Positions 49,725 through 57,965 of a stretch of DNA of 64,000 nt are shown in pieces; positions within the stretch are counted from its first letter, which is position 1; each line of letters opens with the position of its first letter. The translations under genes were made by a program, and so were the position numbers. This stretch comes from JAHQVV01 sp044439905 (lineage in GTDB: Bacteria; Planctomycetota; Phycisphaerae; Phycisphaerales; Phycisphaeraceae). The notes beneath the pieces are model-generated. The model ran no database searches and was not told the origin of the DNA. It worked only from the letters and a program-made list of their open reading frames with translations. The stretch is taken from NCBI GenBank assembly GCA_044439905.1, contig JBITAC010000148.1:1-64000 (forward strand), given 5' to 3'.

Positions 49725-50585
49725 ATGGCCATCCGCATCTACAAGCCTAAAACCGCCGGCCGGCGCAACGCCTCGGTCAACCTCTACTCGGAGGTCACCA
49801 AGACCAAGCCCGAGAAGTCGCTTCTTGAAAAGAAGTCGAAGACCGGCGGCCGTAACCACCACGGCAAGCTCACCGCACGCAACATCGGCGGCGGCAACAA
49901 GCAGCGTTACCGCCGTATCGACTGGTCGCGGAAGAAAGACGACATGGCCGCTAAGGTTGTCGGCGTTGAGTACGATCCCAACCGCTCGGCCAACATCGCG
50001 CTGCTCGAGTACGAGGACGGCGAGAAGCGATACATCATCGCCCCCAAGACGCTGACCGCGGGCGACACCGTCATCTCCTCGATGAGCAAGGTCGAGCCCA
50101 AGGCCGGCAACTGCATGCCGATCAAGCACATCCCGACCGGCCTCAACCTCTACTGCATCGAGCTCCAGCCCGGCAAGGGTGGCCAGCTCTGCCGATCGGC
50201 CGGCAACACGGCCCGGCTGACTAACCGCGAAGAAAAGTGGGCGACCATCGTCCTGCCCTCGGGCGAAACCCGCCAGGTCAGCGTCGAGTGCAAGGCGACC
50301 ATCGGCGAGGTCGGTAACTCCGACCACAACCGCGTCAAGCTCGGCAAGGCCGGTATCAACCGCAACCGGGGCCGTCGTCCGCACGTCCGCGGCATGGCCA
50401 AGAACCACCACGACCACCCGATGGGTGGCGGTGATAACAGCTCGTCGGGTAACCGGCCTCCTTCGTCCAAGACCGGCGTGCTCTCCAAGGGCGGCGGCAC
50501 CCGTAAACGCGGCAAACAGAGCAACAAACGCATCATCCGCCGACGCACCAGCAAGCGTTACGGCCAGCTCAAGCTCCGCGACTAA
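49725..50585 (+). CDS. rplB: 50S ribosomal protein L2
   Basis: Needed for subunit joining and peptidyl transfer. The product is 286 residues, slightly longer than in E. coli (273). It has the GGRNHHGKLTARNIGGG N-terminal region, the RGVAMNP-like loop here written as VRGMAKNHHDHPMGGG, and the basic C-terminus. In the central loop Val-Ala-Met-Asn is replaced by Met-Ala-Lys-Asn; the histidine region HHDHP is intact. Confidence 0.97.
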   Translation: MAIRIYKPKTAGRRNASVNLYSEVTKTKPEKSLLEKKSKTGGRNHHGKLTARNIGGGNKQRYRRIDWSRKKDDMAAKVVGVEYDPNRSANIALLEYEDGEKRYIIAPKTLTAGDTVISSMSKVEPKAGNCMPIKHIPTGLNLYCIELQPGKGGQLCRSAGNTARLTNREEKWATIVLPSGETRQVSVECKATIGEVGNSDHNRVKLGKAGINRNRGRRPHVRGMAKNHHDHPMGGGDNSSSGNRPPSSKTGVLSKGGGTRKRGKQSNKRIIRRRTSKRYGQLKLRD

Positions 50586-50666
50586 TCGAACTGACCCGCA
50601 AGACCGCCTGGCGGCAAGACGCCCGGGCACCCGACCGACCCCCGAGTAGAACCCAGAGAACCCTCT

Positions 50667-50951
50667 ATGGCACGTTCACTGAAAAAAGGCCCCTTCGTCA
50701 ACTTCAAGCTCTATCGCAAGATCGAGAAGTTGAACCAGCAGGACCGGCACGAGCCGGTAAAGACCTGGGCCCGATCCTGCACCATCGTCCCCGAGTTTGT
50801 CGGGCACACGTTCCTGGTGCACAACGGCAAAGTTTTTAACAGCGTGTTCGTGACCGAAGACATGGTCGGGCACAAGCTCGGCGAGTTCTCGCTGACACGG
50901 ACCTTCCGCCAGCACACCACCGGCACCAAGGCACAACGCGCCGCACGATAA
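50667..50951 (+). CDS. rpsS: 30S ribosomal protein S19
   Basis: Small-subunit head protein that contacts S13 and 16S rRNA. The 94-residue product starts MARSLKKGPFV, has TWARSCTIVPEFVGHTF, and the conserved HKLGEF near the end. Normal length. 81 bp after rplB. Confidence 0.98.
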   Translation: MARSLKKGPFVNFKLYRKIEKLNQQDRHEPVKTWARSCTIVPEFVGHTFLVHNGKVFNSVFVTEDMVGHKLGEFSLTRTFRQHTTGTKAQRAAR

Positions 50952-50977
50952 GCGGACCGACGTAACGGAGTTCAATC

Positions 50978-51307
50978 ATGGCTTATACCAGCCGACACCG
51001 AATGGCACGCATCAGCCCGACCAAGGTGCGCCCCGTGATCGACATGATCCGCGGCAAATCTGTCGAAGAGGCGAGCGTCATTCTTCAGATGTCCAAGCGT
51101 CGCGGTGCGGTGCTGATCCGCACAGTCCTCGACGCTGCCGTCGCCAACGCCGACCAGGCCGAGGCAAACGTCCGGGCGCTTGTGGTCACCGAGGCGACCG
51201 TGGACTCGGGCCCGACGATGAAGCGGTTCCAGCCCAAGGACCGCGGCCGCGCCCACCCGATCATGAAGCGGACCAGTCACATCACCGTGGCGGTCGACGA
51301 GAAGTAA
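50978..51307 (+). CDS. rplV: 50S ribosomal protein L22
   Basis: Exit-tunnel protein. The 109-residue product has the RISPTKVRPVIDMIRGK start and the C-terminal loop RFQPKDRGRAHPIMKRTSHITV that lines the tunnel. GGAG lies seven bases before the ATG. It begins 26 bp after rpsS. Confidence 0.98.
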   Translation: MAYTSRHRMARISPTKVRPVIDMIRGKSVEEASVILQMSKRRGAVLIRTVLDAAVANADQAEANVRALVVTEATVDSGPTMKRFQPKDRGRAHPIMKRTSHITVAVDEK

Positions 51308-51382
51308 ACCTTGACTACCCGGCCGGAGACGGCCAACCACGCGGCATCCGTCGTGTGCAACCTCCTAAGACGAGTACCCACC

Positions 51383-52087
51383 ATGGGACAGAAAATCAAC
51401 CCCTTTGGCTTCCGCGTCGGGATCACCGAGGCCCACAAGAGCCGCTGGTACGCCCCCAAGGCGCTCTACGGCGAGCTGCTCATCGAGGACTTCAAGGTCC
51501 GTGAGTTCCTCAACCGTGAGCTCAACCAGCGTGGTCCTTTCGCCGCCGTCTCGGATATCCATATCGAGCGGACCCGCGAAGAGCTGAAGATCATCGTCAA
51601 GACCGCCCGCCCGGGCCTGGTCATCGGCCCCAAGGGCTCGAACATCGACGCCCTGACCAGCCAGCTCCAGGCGAAGACCGGCCGCAAGGTCTCGATCAAC
51701 TGCCTGGAGGTCGGCAACCCCGACGCCGACGCCCAGCTGGTTTGCTACTCGATCGCCGAGCAGCTCGCCAAGCGTGCCAGCTTCCGCCGGGTCATGAAGA
51801 TGAAGGCCGAGGCGACGATGAACGCCGGTGCCAAGGGTGTGAAGATCCAGCTTTCGGGCCGCCTGGGTGGCCACGAGATGAGCCGCAGCGAAGACATCCG
51901 GATGGGTGCGATCCCGCTGCAGACCCTCCAGGCCGAGATCGACTACGGCTTTGCCGAGTCGCGTACGACCTACGGCATCATCGGTGTCAAGGTGTGGATC
52001 TACAAGGGCCTCTACAGCGAAGTCAAGGAAGGCGAGATCACCTCGAAGGCCGCCGGTGCCCGTCCCCGTGCCCGAGGCCGCCGCTAA
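51383..52087 (+). CDS. rpsC: 30S ribosomal protein S3
   Basis: mRNA-entry protein of the small subunit. The 234-residue product starts MGQKINPFGFRVGI, as S3 proteins do, which sets the start at 51383 rather than the longer frame from 51311. The KH-domain loop VIGPKGSNID is present, then the C-terminal domain with LSGRLGGHEMSRSE and an Arg-rich tail. Confidence 0.98.
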   Translation: MGQKINPFGFRVGITEAHKSRWYAPKALYGELLIEDFKVREFLNRELNQRGPFAAVSDIHIERTREELKIIVKTARPGLVIGPKGSNIDALTSQLQAKTGRKVSINCLEVGNPDADAQLVCYSIAEQLAKRASFRRVMKMKAEATMNAGAKGVKIQLSGRLGGHEMSRSEDIRMGAIPLQTLQAEIDYGFAESRTTYGIIGVKVWIYKGLYSEVKEGEITSKAAGARPRARGRR

Positions 52088-52138
52088 ACGAACCATTAGA
52101 CCCGCGGACTGATCTGCGGCTTTGTGAAAGACTGAACC

Positions 52139-52555
52139 ATGCCTTTGATGCCAAAACGAGTGAAGTTCCGCAAGCAGCAGCGCGGGACATTGAAGGGCAA
52201 CGCCAACCGCGGCAACTACGTGGCCTACGGCGAGTACGGCCTGCAGCTGGTCGAGGGCGGCTGGCTGACCGCCCGCCAAATCGAGGCCGGCCGAATCGCC
52301 GCACGCCAGTACGTGTCGCGTGAGGGCAAGCTGTTTGTGCGTGTCTTCCCGGACAAGCCCGTCTCGAAGAAGCCGCTCGAAACGCGAATGGGTAAGGGTA
52401 AGGCGGACGCCGAGTACTGGTGTGCCCGCGTGAAACCCGGCACGATCATCTACGAGATCGCCGGCGTCCCGCGTGACACCGCCCGCAGCGCCTTCGCCCG
52501 TGTCGCCCACAAGATGCCGTTCCGCTGCCGCTTTGTTGAGCGTCGCCACGCCTAA
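52139..52555 (+). CDS. rplP: 50S ribosomal protein L16
   Basis: A-site region protein of the large subunit. The 138-residue product starts MPLMPKRVKFRKQQRG, with the GYGLQ segment here as YGLQLVEGGWL, and the conserved MGKGKA(D) loop. Normal length and position between rpsC and rpmC. Confidence 0.98.
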   Translation: MPLMPKRVKFRKQQRGTLKGNANRGNYVAYGEYGLQLVEGGWLTARQIEAGRIAARQYVSREGKLFVRVFPDKPVSKKPLETRMGKGKADAEYWCARVKPGTIIYEIAGVPRDTARSAFARVAHKMPFRCRFVERRHA

Positions 52556-52590
52556 TCCCACGCCGCACGCGGCTTAGCCAGGTAAGACCC

Positions 52591-52800
52591 ATGCCGATCA
52601 AGAAGACCGAACTACACAAGATGAGCGACCCGGAGATCGTCGAAGAGACGGGCCGGCTCCGTGCCCGGATGTTCGAGCTGCGTCAGCAGGCCGTCACCGA
52701 GAAACTTGAGAACAACCGCGAACCCGGCAACATCCGCCGTGACATCGCCCGCCTGCTTACCGAAAAGCGGATGCGCGAGCTGAAGAAGGAAGCCAGCTAA
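52591..52800 (+). CDS. rpmC: 50S ribosomal protein L29
   Basis: Small helical protein near the tunnel exit. 69 residues, with the LRQQAVTEKLENNREPGNIRRDIARL-type core (family LRFQ..TGQLENP..I..VRR.IAR). Its TAA shares one base with the rpsQ ATG, so the two are translationally coupled. Confidence 0.96.
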   Translation: MPIKKTELHKMSDPEIVEETGRLRARMFELRQQAVTEKLENNREPGNIRRDIARLLTEKRMRELKKEAS

Positions 52801-53102
52801 TGTCTGAGAACACCACCCCAGAACGCCGGCTGACCGGCACGAAGGTCGGCGTCGTCACCAGCGACAAGCGCGACAAGACCTGCACCGTCGCGGTCGAGTA
52901 CCAGAAGGTCCACAGCAAGTACGGCAAGCGCCTCAAGCGCGAAGCGAAGTACCAGGTCCACGACGCCAACAACGAAGCCGGCCAAGGCGACCGCGTCGAG
53001 ATCGCGCAGTGCCGCCCGCTGAGCAAGACCAAGTCCTGGCGGCTGGTCCGGGTCCTGCACAAGGCCCCGGCCGAAGTCGCCCACGTGACCAACGCCGAGT
53101 AA
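52800..53102 (+). CDS. rpsQ: 30S ribosomal protein S17
   Basis: OB-fold primary 16S rRNA-binding protein. The 100-residue product is about 15 residues longer than E. coli S17, mostly at the N-terminus and C-terminus. Core GVVTSDKRDKTCTVAVE, HSKYGKRLKR and GDRVEIAQCRPLSKTKSW are intact. AAGGA precedes the start within rpmC. Confidence 0.97.
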   Translation: MSENTTPERRLTGTKVGVVTSDKRDKTCTVAVEYQKVHSKYGKRLKREAKYQVHDANNEAGQGDRVEIAQCRPLSKTKSWRLVRVLHKAPAEVAHVTNAE

Positions 53103-53175
53103 CCCCGAACACCGCGTCCGGCTGAACCGCCGAGCACGCAAGGTGCGGACGAGAACCGCACAAGGAAGCCCCAAG

Positions 53176-53562
53176 ATGCTCCAGCAAGAATCACGCGTCG
53201 ATGTCGCAGACAACAGCGGCGCTAAAATCGCGTACGTCATCCGAGTGCTCGGCCGATCCACCGCCCGCGGCAAGTCCACCCGCCCCGCGGCCAGCGTCGG
53301 CGACCGTGTCGTCTGCTCGGTCAAGAAAGCGCTGCCCGGCAGCGACGTCAAGGCCGGCACCATCGTCAAGGGGGTCGTCGTCCGCACCAACTACCCGGTG
53401 CGACGCCAGGACGGGAGCTACGTCCGGTTCGACCGCAACGCGATCGTCCTCATCGACGACGACGGCAACCCCAAAGGCACCCGCATCTTCGGCGCCGTCG
53501 CCCGTGAGTTGCGCGAGCAGAACTACATGAAGATCGTCTCCCTCGCCAACGAGGTCGTCTAA
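53176..53562 (+). CDS. rplN: 50S ribosomal protein L14
   Basis: Interface protein forming intersubunit bridges and binding L19. The ATG at 53176, with AAGGA upstream, gives 128 residues starting MLQQESRVDVADNSGAK, the family signature; the frame extending to 53143 is disfavoured. The conserved FGAVARELR region is near the end. Confidence 0.98.
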   Translation: MLQQESRVDVADNSGAKIAYVIRVLGRSTARGKSTRPAASVGDRVVCSVKKALPGSDVKAGTIVKGVVVRTNYPVRRQDGSYVRFDRNAIVLIDDDGNPKGTRIFGAVARELREQNYMKIVSLANEVV

Positions 53563-53619
53563 GAGAACCCTACTTTTGCTGACGGCGGACCGCTGAAAGC
53601 TGATTGCTGAGATACCACC

Positions 53620-53952
53620 ATGGCACGACATATCCGAACAGGCGACGAAGTGGTCGTCACCGCCGGCAACGACAAGGGCAAGCGGGGCAAGGTGATCCGC
53701 GTGAAGAACGACGAGGACCGCATCGTCGTCTCGGGCGTCAACGTCCGTCGCAAGACCGTGAAGCCGACCCAGTCCAACCCGCAGGGCGGCATCATCAACG
53801 TCGAGATGCCGATCCATATTTCCAACGTGTCGCCCGTCGACAAGAAGAACAAGGCCACCCGCGTCCGGTTCGTCACCAAGGACGACGGCAGCAAGGTCCG
53901 CGTCGCCGCCACCACCGGCGAAGAACTCTCGGTCCTCAAAAAGGCCCGCTAA
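53620..53952 (+). CDS. rplX: 50S ribosomal protein L24
   Basis: Assembly-initiating protein near the tunnel exit. 110 residues with a KOW motif at the start (GDEVVVTAGNDKGKRGKV) and the PQGGIINVEMPIHISNV segment. Normal length; 57 bp after rplN. Confidence 0.97.
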   Translation: MARHIRTGDEVVVTAGNDKGKRGKVIRVKNDEDRIVVSGVNVRRKTVKPTQSNPQGGIINVEMPIHISNVSPVDKKNKATRVRFVTKDDGSKVRVAATTGEELSVLKKAR

Positions 53953-54016
53953 GCACTTTCAACCCACCGCGTAAGCCGATCACGCACATCCCGTGGCGCC
54001 GCCAAAGAGAAGACCG

Positions 54017-54616
54017 ATGACTACCGCAACCACCACCGCCCCCCGCATGAAGGAAAAGTTTCAGACCGAGGTCTGGGACATGGTCCGCAGCGAGTACGGC
54101 GTGACCAACCCCATGGCGCTGCCCCGCCTGGAGAAGATCGTCCTCACCGTCGGCATGGGTAACCAGCTCGACGGCACCAAGCTCAACCCCAAGGCCCGCG
54201 AGCAGGTCATCTCCGACCTCTCCCTCATCACCGGCCAGCGGCCGATCATGAAGAAGGCCAAGAAGGCGGTCTCGAACTTCAAGCTCCGTGTCGGCTACGA
54301 GGTCGGCGCGATGGTCACCGTCCGCGGCGACCGCATGTGGGAGTTCTTTGACCGGCTGGTCTCGCTTGCGATCCCTCGCATCAAGGACTTCCGTGGCCTC
54401 AAAGACACCAGCTTTGACGGCCGAGGCAGCTACTCCTTCGGCATCACCGAGCAGGGGATCTTCCCCGAGATCGACATGGCCTCCGCGCAGTATCTGCACG
54501 GCATGAACATCACCCTGGTCTTCAAGAACTCGACCAACGAGATCTCCAAGGCCGCGCTCAAGACGATGGGCTTCCCCTTCGTCAAGCCCGTCGAGAAGAA
54601 AAAGAAGCCGGCCTAA
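54017..54616 (+). CDS. rplE: 50S ribosomal protein L5
   Basis: 5S rRNA-binding protein of the central protuberance. The ATG at 54017 gives 199 residues. The family motifs are present: NPMALPRLEKIVLTVGMG, the ITGQRP loop, and RGSYSFGITEQGIFPEI. About 20 residues longer than E. coli L5, through N- and C-terminal extensions. Confidence 0.97.
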   Translation: MTTATTTAPRMKEKFQTEVWDMVRSEYGVTNPMALPRLEKIVLTVGMGNQLDGTKLNPKAREQVISDLSLITGQRPIMKKAKKAVSNFKLRVGYEVGAMVTVRGDRMWEFFDRLVSLAIPRIKDFRGLKDTSFDGRGSYSFGITEQGIFPEIDMASAQYLHGMNITLVFKNSTNEISKAALKTMGFPFVKPVEKKKKPA

Positions 54617-54673
54617 GCCAAGCGACTAAGTTACGACTGACCCGCCCGCCCCGGGCACCTAACGAGAAACACG

Positions 54674-54943
54674 ATGTCATCGAAATCCACCATCGGACGC
54701 AACGAACGCGTCAAGAAGACCGTCGCCAAGTACGCCGAGAAGCGTGCAAAGATGAAAAAAGAGGGCGACTACGTCGGGCTGCAGATGCTCCCGCGTGACG
54801 CAAGCCCGACCCGTGTCCGCAACCTGTGCGCCCTGACCGGCCGAAGCCGTGGCGTGTACCGCAAGTTCAAGCTGTCCCGCATCAAGCTGCGTGAACTCGC
54901 CCACCAGGGCAAGATCCCCGGCATGCGTAAGGCCTCTTGGTAA
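54674..54943 (+). CDS. rpsN: 30S ribosomal protein S14 (zinc-free type)
   Basis: Small-subunit head protein. The 89-residue product is of the long type with only one cysteine in the NLCALTGRSRGVYRKF region, so the CxxC zinc site is absent. The family C-terminus (LRELAHQGKIPGMRKASW) is intact. Confidence 0.97.
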   Translation: MSSKSTIGRNERVKKTVAKYAEKRAKMKKEGDYVGLQMLPRDASPTRVRNLCALTGRSRGVYRKFKLSRIKLRELAHQGKIPGMRKASW

Positions 54944-55030
54944 ACCTACAAACGAACGAACAGTAAACCCCCGGGCGATGCCCGGCAGGTACTTTGAGGC
55001 GGCAACGACCCGCCCACCCGGAGACGATTT

Positions 55031-55429
55031 ATGGCACTGAGCGACCCGATCGCCGATATGCTCACCCGCGTCCGAAACGCCACCCGCAACCAGAGCGAGC
55101 GTGTGGACTGCCGCAACTCGAAGGTCTGCGCCGGTATCGCAAAGACCTTGCAGCACGAGGGCTACATCGCCGGATACGACGTCATCGACGACGGCCGGCA
55201 GGGCATCCTCCGCCTGCACCTGAAGTACGGGCCCCACGGCGAACAGCTCATCAACGTGATCAAGCGTGAGTCCAAGCCAGGCTGCCGCGTCTACACGAAG
55301 GTTGCCGACCTCCCCCGCCCCCTGGGAGGCCTGGGCATCGCGATCCTCACCACCCCCAAGGGTGTGCTCTCCGACCGCCAGTGCCGTGAAGAACGCGTTG
55401 GTGGCGAGCTGCTCTGCACCGTCGAGTAA
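55031..55429 (+). CDS. rpsH: 30S ribosomal protein S8
   Basis: Central-domain 16S rRNA-binding protein; in E. coli the repressor of the spc operon. The 132-residue product starts DPIADMLTRVRNA, with ISKPG-like ESKPGCRVY, the LGGLGIAILTTPKGVLSDR loop and the C-terminal GGELLCTV. Normal length. Confidence 0.98.
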   Translation: MALSDPIADMLTRVRNATRNQSERVDCRNSKVCAGIAKTLQHEGYIAGYDVIDDGRQGILRLHLKYGPHGEQLINVIKRESKPGCRVYTKVADLPRPLGGLGIAILTTPKGVLSDRQCREERVGGELLCTVE

Positions 55430-55529
55430 CCCAGACACCGGCCGTGGCACGCGTCTCGGTCGGTCAGAATTGTTTCAAACGGGTTTTGCATTAAGGCGAG
55501 CCCAAGCCACCGCCTGAAAGGAACCAGCT

Positions 55530-56072
55530 ATGTCCCGTGTCGGCAGAAAACCCATCGACATCGTCAAAGGTGTCACCATCAAGGTCAACGGCGACGAAGT
55601 CGCAGTCAACGGCCCCAAGGGCGACCTCAAGATCAACACCCGCCCCGAGGTGAAGGTCACCCTCGACGAAGAGAACAACCAGGTCGTCGTTGAGCGCACC
55701 AGCGAAACCCGCCTGGCCCGCGCGATGCACGGCACGACCCGCTCGCTGATCCAGAACATGATCGTCGGCGTCACCGAGGGCTACCAGAAAGACCTCCAGA
55801 TCGTCGGCGTCGGTTGGGGCGCGAACCTCGTGGGTAACAAGGTCGAGCTTAACCTCGGCTATGCCGACACCCGCGTGGTCGAAGTGCCCTCCAACGTCAA
55901 CTGCGAAGTCAAGGGCCAGAGCATCAAGATCTCCGGCGTGGATAAGCAGGCGGTGGGACAGCTCGCCGCGAAGATTCGCCAGCACCGTAAGCCCGAACCC
56001 TACAACGGCAAGGGTGTGATGTTTGTCGGCGAACGCGTCCTCCGTAAGCAGGGCAAGGCGTTCGGCAGCTAA
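55530..56072 (+). CDS. rplF: 50S ribosomal protein L6
   Basis: Binds near the factor-binding site of the large subunit. 180 residues: MSRVGRKPI start, internal duplication of the fold, VEGVTxG-like GVTEGYQKDLQIVGVGW, and the C-terminal PYNGKGV. AAGGA is the binding site. Confidence 0.98.
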   Translation: MSRVGRKPIDIVKGVTIKVNGDEVAVNGPKGDLKINTRPEVKVTLDEENNQVVVERTSETRLARAMHGTTRSLIQNMIVGVTEGYQKDLQIVGVGWGANLVGNKVELNLGYADTRVVEVPSNVNCEVKGQSIKISGVDKQAVGQLAAKIRQHRKPEPYNGKGVMFVGERVLRKQGKAFGS

Positions 56073-56171
56073 GATTGAACCACCGACCGGAGCCGACCGC
56101 CATGTGTCCCTGACCCGGGCACGCAGATGGACCGGCTCCCTGACCCGCCCGGAGATGGGCAGGAGCAAAAC

Positions 56172-56528
56172 ATGGATAAGCAGAAAGCCAAAGCAAAAGC
56201 ACGTTCGCGCCGTAAGGCCGGCATCCGGAAGGGTGTTTTCGGCTCGGCCCAGAAGCCCCGCCTCTCGATCTTCCGCAGCTCGAAGCACACCTACGTGCAG
56301 CTGATCGACGACTACACGGGCAACACCCTCGCCTCGGCGAGCACCGTGCAGTCGAAGACCGAGAAGGGCGGCAACATCGCCGCCGCGACCGAGATCGGTA
56401 AGGTGATCGCCGAGAAGGCGAAGGCGGCGGGCATCGAGCAGGTCGCGTTCGACCGCAACGGATTCAAGTACCACGGCCGAGTCAAGGCCCTGGCCGACGC
56501 CGCCCGCGAGGGCGGGCTCAAGTTCTAA
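56172..56528 (+). CDS. rplR: 50S ribosomal protein L18
   Basis: 5S rRNA-binding protein. The ATG at 56172, with AGGAG upstream, gives 118 residues, the usual length. It has the basic N-terminus, PRLSIFRSSKHTYVQLIDD, and the FDRNGFKYHGRVKALADAAREGGL end. The in-frame ATG at 56127 is too far upstream. Confidence 0.98.
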   Translation: MDKQKAKAKARSRRKAGIRKGVFGSAQKPRLSIFRSSKHTYVQLIDDYTGNTLASASTVQSKTEKGGNIAAATEIGKVIAEKAKAAGIEQVAFDRNGFKYHGRVKALADAAREGGLKF

Positions 56529-56595
56529 CTCACGCAACGCCCCGGTTTGCGGGGCCGAATCGGCCGACTCAGGTTGGCCCTCTGGAAGACCTACC

Positions 56596-57324
56596 ATGGC
56601 AGAAGTCCTCGAAGGATCATCGACACTCGAGTCCACGACCGTCGCGATTAACCGCACGGCCACGACCGTCAAGGGCGGGCGACGCATGAGCTTCTCCGCG
56701 CTCGTCGTCGTCGGCGACCGCAACGGCAAGGTCGGCGTCGGCTACGGCAAAGGCCGGGGCGTCCCCGCCGCGATCGAGAAGGCCCAGAAGGCCGCGAAAC
56801 GCAACCTCTTCACCGTCGGCGCCCAGGCGGGCACCATCCCCCACGCCGTGCTCGGCCGATTCGGGGCCTCGAGCGTCAAGCTCATCCCCGCCGCGCCCGG
56901 TACCGGTGTGATCGCCGGCGGCACCGCCCGTGCCGTCCTCGAAATGGCGGGTATCAAAGACGTCCTCACCAAGGCGTACGGCTCGACCAACGCGATCAAC
57001 CTGACCAAGGCCGTGGTCGATGGCCTCAAGCAACTCCGCAGCCGTGAATCCGTCGCCGCGATGCGGGGTGTCGAGATCGCCTCGTCGCAGGTGAGCGAGA
57101 TGCTTGACCAGGCCCGCAAGACCATGGAAGAAGTGACCGAGGCCGCCCCCGCCCAGCCGCTTAAGGCCGCGAACGACTCGGTCAAGCCCAAGGAAGAGCC
57201 CAAGCCCGAGGCCCAGGCCGAAGAGCCCAAGCCCGAGGAAGCCCCCGCCGCTGAGGCCTCCGCCGACGCCGCGGAAGACAAGCCCGCCGAAGAAGCCGCG
57301 GGCGAGGACAAGCCCGCCGAGTAA
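56596..57324 (+). CDS. rpsE: 30S ribosomal protein S5 with extended acidic tail
   Basis: Decoding-fidelity protein of the small subunit. The first ~170 residues are a normal S5: double-stranded-RNA-like fold, GRRMSFSALVVVGD, GKGRGVPAAIEKA, and the C-terminal TKAYGSTNAINL region. At 242 residues it is about 75 longer than E. coli S5, because a low-complexity Ala/Pro/Glu/Lys tail (repeats such as KPEE and DKPAE) is added. The tail has no family counterpart in E. coli. Confidence 0.96.
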   Translation: MAEVLEGSSTLESTTVAINRTATTVKGGRRMSFSALVVVGDRNGKVGVGYGKGRGVPAAIEKAQKAAKRNLFTVGAQAGTIPHAVLGRFGASSVKLIPAAPGTGVIAGGTARAVLEMAGIKDVLTKAYGSTNAINLTKAVVDGLKQLRSRESVAAMRGVEIASSQVSEMLDQARKTMEEVTEAAPAQPLKAANDSVKPKEEPKPEAQAEEPKPEEAPAAEASADAAEDKPAEEAAGEDKPAE

Positions 57325-57436
57325 ATCGCGTTAGCGACCGCCGGCTGAATCGACCGATCCGACAAAACGTCCAAAACCAACAAAGAACGCTCGCCCCGCG
57401 CTAGACCGGGGCCCCGCGAAGGGATACAACACCGCC

Positions 57437-57877
57437 ATGATGATCCACGAAGTTACCGAACAGGTTGGCCGCCACAAGCGACGCAAGCGCGTGGGCCGCG
57501 GCATCGGCTCGGGCCACGGCAAGACCTGCGGCCGAGGCCACAAGGGCTACGGCTCCCGCTCGGGCAACTCCAGCCCCCACGACGGTGGCGGTACGCCCCT
57601 GTACAAGATGCTGCCCAAGCGCGGCTTCTCCAACGCGATGTTCAAGAAGCACTTCGCTTTGGTGAACATCGCCGCGCTCGACGCCCGCTTTGAGGACGGT
57701 GCCGAGGTCAATGCCGAGATGCTCGTGAAGCACGGCCTGATCCGTGACACCAAACTGCCCGTCAAAGTGCTGGGCACCGGCGATACGCAGAAGAAGTTCA
57801 ACGTGACCGCGGCGAAGTTCTCGAAATCGGCCGAGGAAAAAATCACCAAGGCCGGCGGCTCCGTCAACGTGCAGTAA
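57437..57877 (+). CDS. rplO: 50S ribosomal protein L15
   Basis: Late-assembly large-subunit protein. The 146-residue product has the basic Gly-rich N-terminus (KRVGRGIGSGHGKTCGRGHKG) and the KLPKRGF-like MLPKRGFSN motif. rpmD (L30), which usually precedes it, is absent: the gap from rpsE is 112 bp and contains no L30-like frame. Here the second Met of MMIHE may be the true start. Confidence 0.97.
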   Translation: MMIHEVTEQVGRHKRRKRVGRGIGSGHGKTCGRGHKGYGSRSGNSSPHDGGGTPLYKMLPKRGFSNAMFKKHFALVNIAALDARFEDGAEVNAEMLVKHGLIRDTKLPVKVLGTGDTQKKFNVTAAKFSKSAEEKITKAGGSVNVQ

Positions 57878-57965
57878 GCCGGCCTATTGTGCCGTACCAC
57901 GCGACGGGCGATAGCCCCGACAGTGACCGATACGCTTCATCATCGGCGAACCGCCAAGGGCTTTC

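Noticed and set aside
51365..52561. A 398-codon minus-strand frame across rpsC and rplP
   Set aside because: Antisense shadow of two unmistakable ribosomal protein genes. Similar shadows at 8137-9360, 17138-18073, 19509-20684, 35185-36330, 40191-41243, 55491-56729 and 58005-59054 were dropped for the same reason.
57325..57436. Search for a short L30 (rpmD) gene between rpsE and rplO
   Set aside because: The gap is 112 bp and none of the frames read contains an L30-like start or length.
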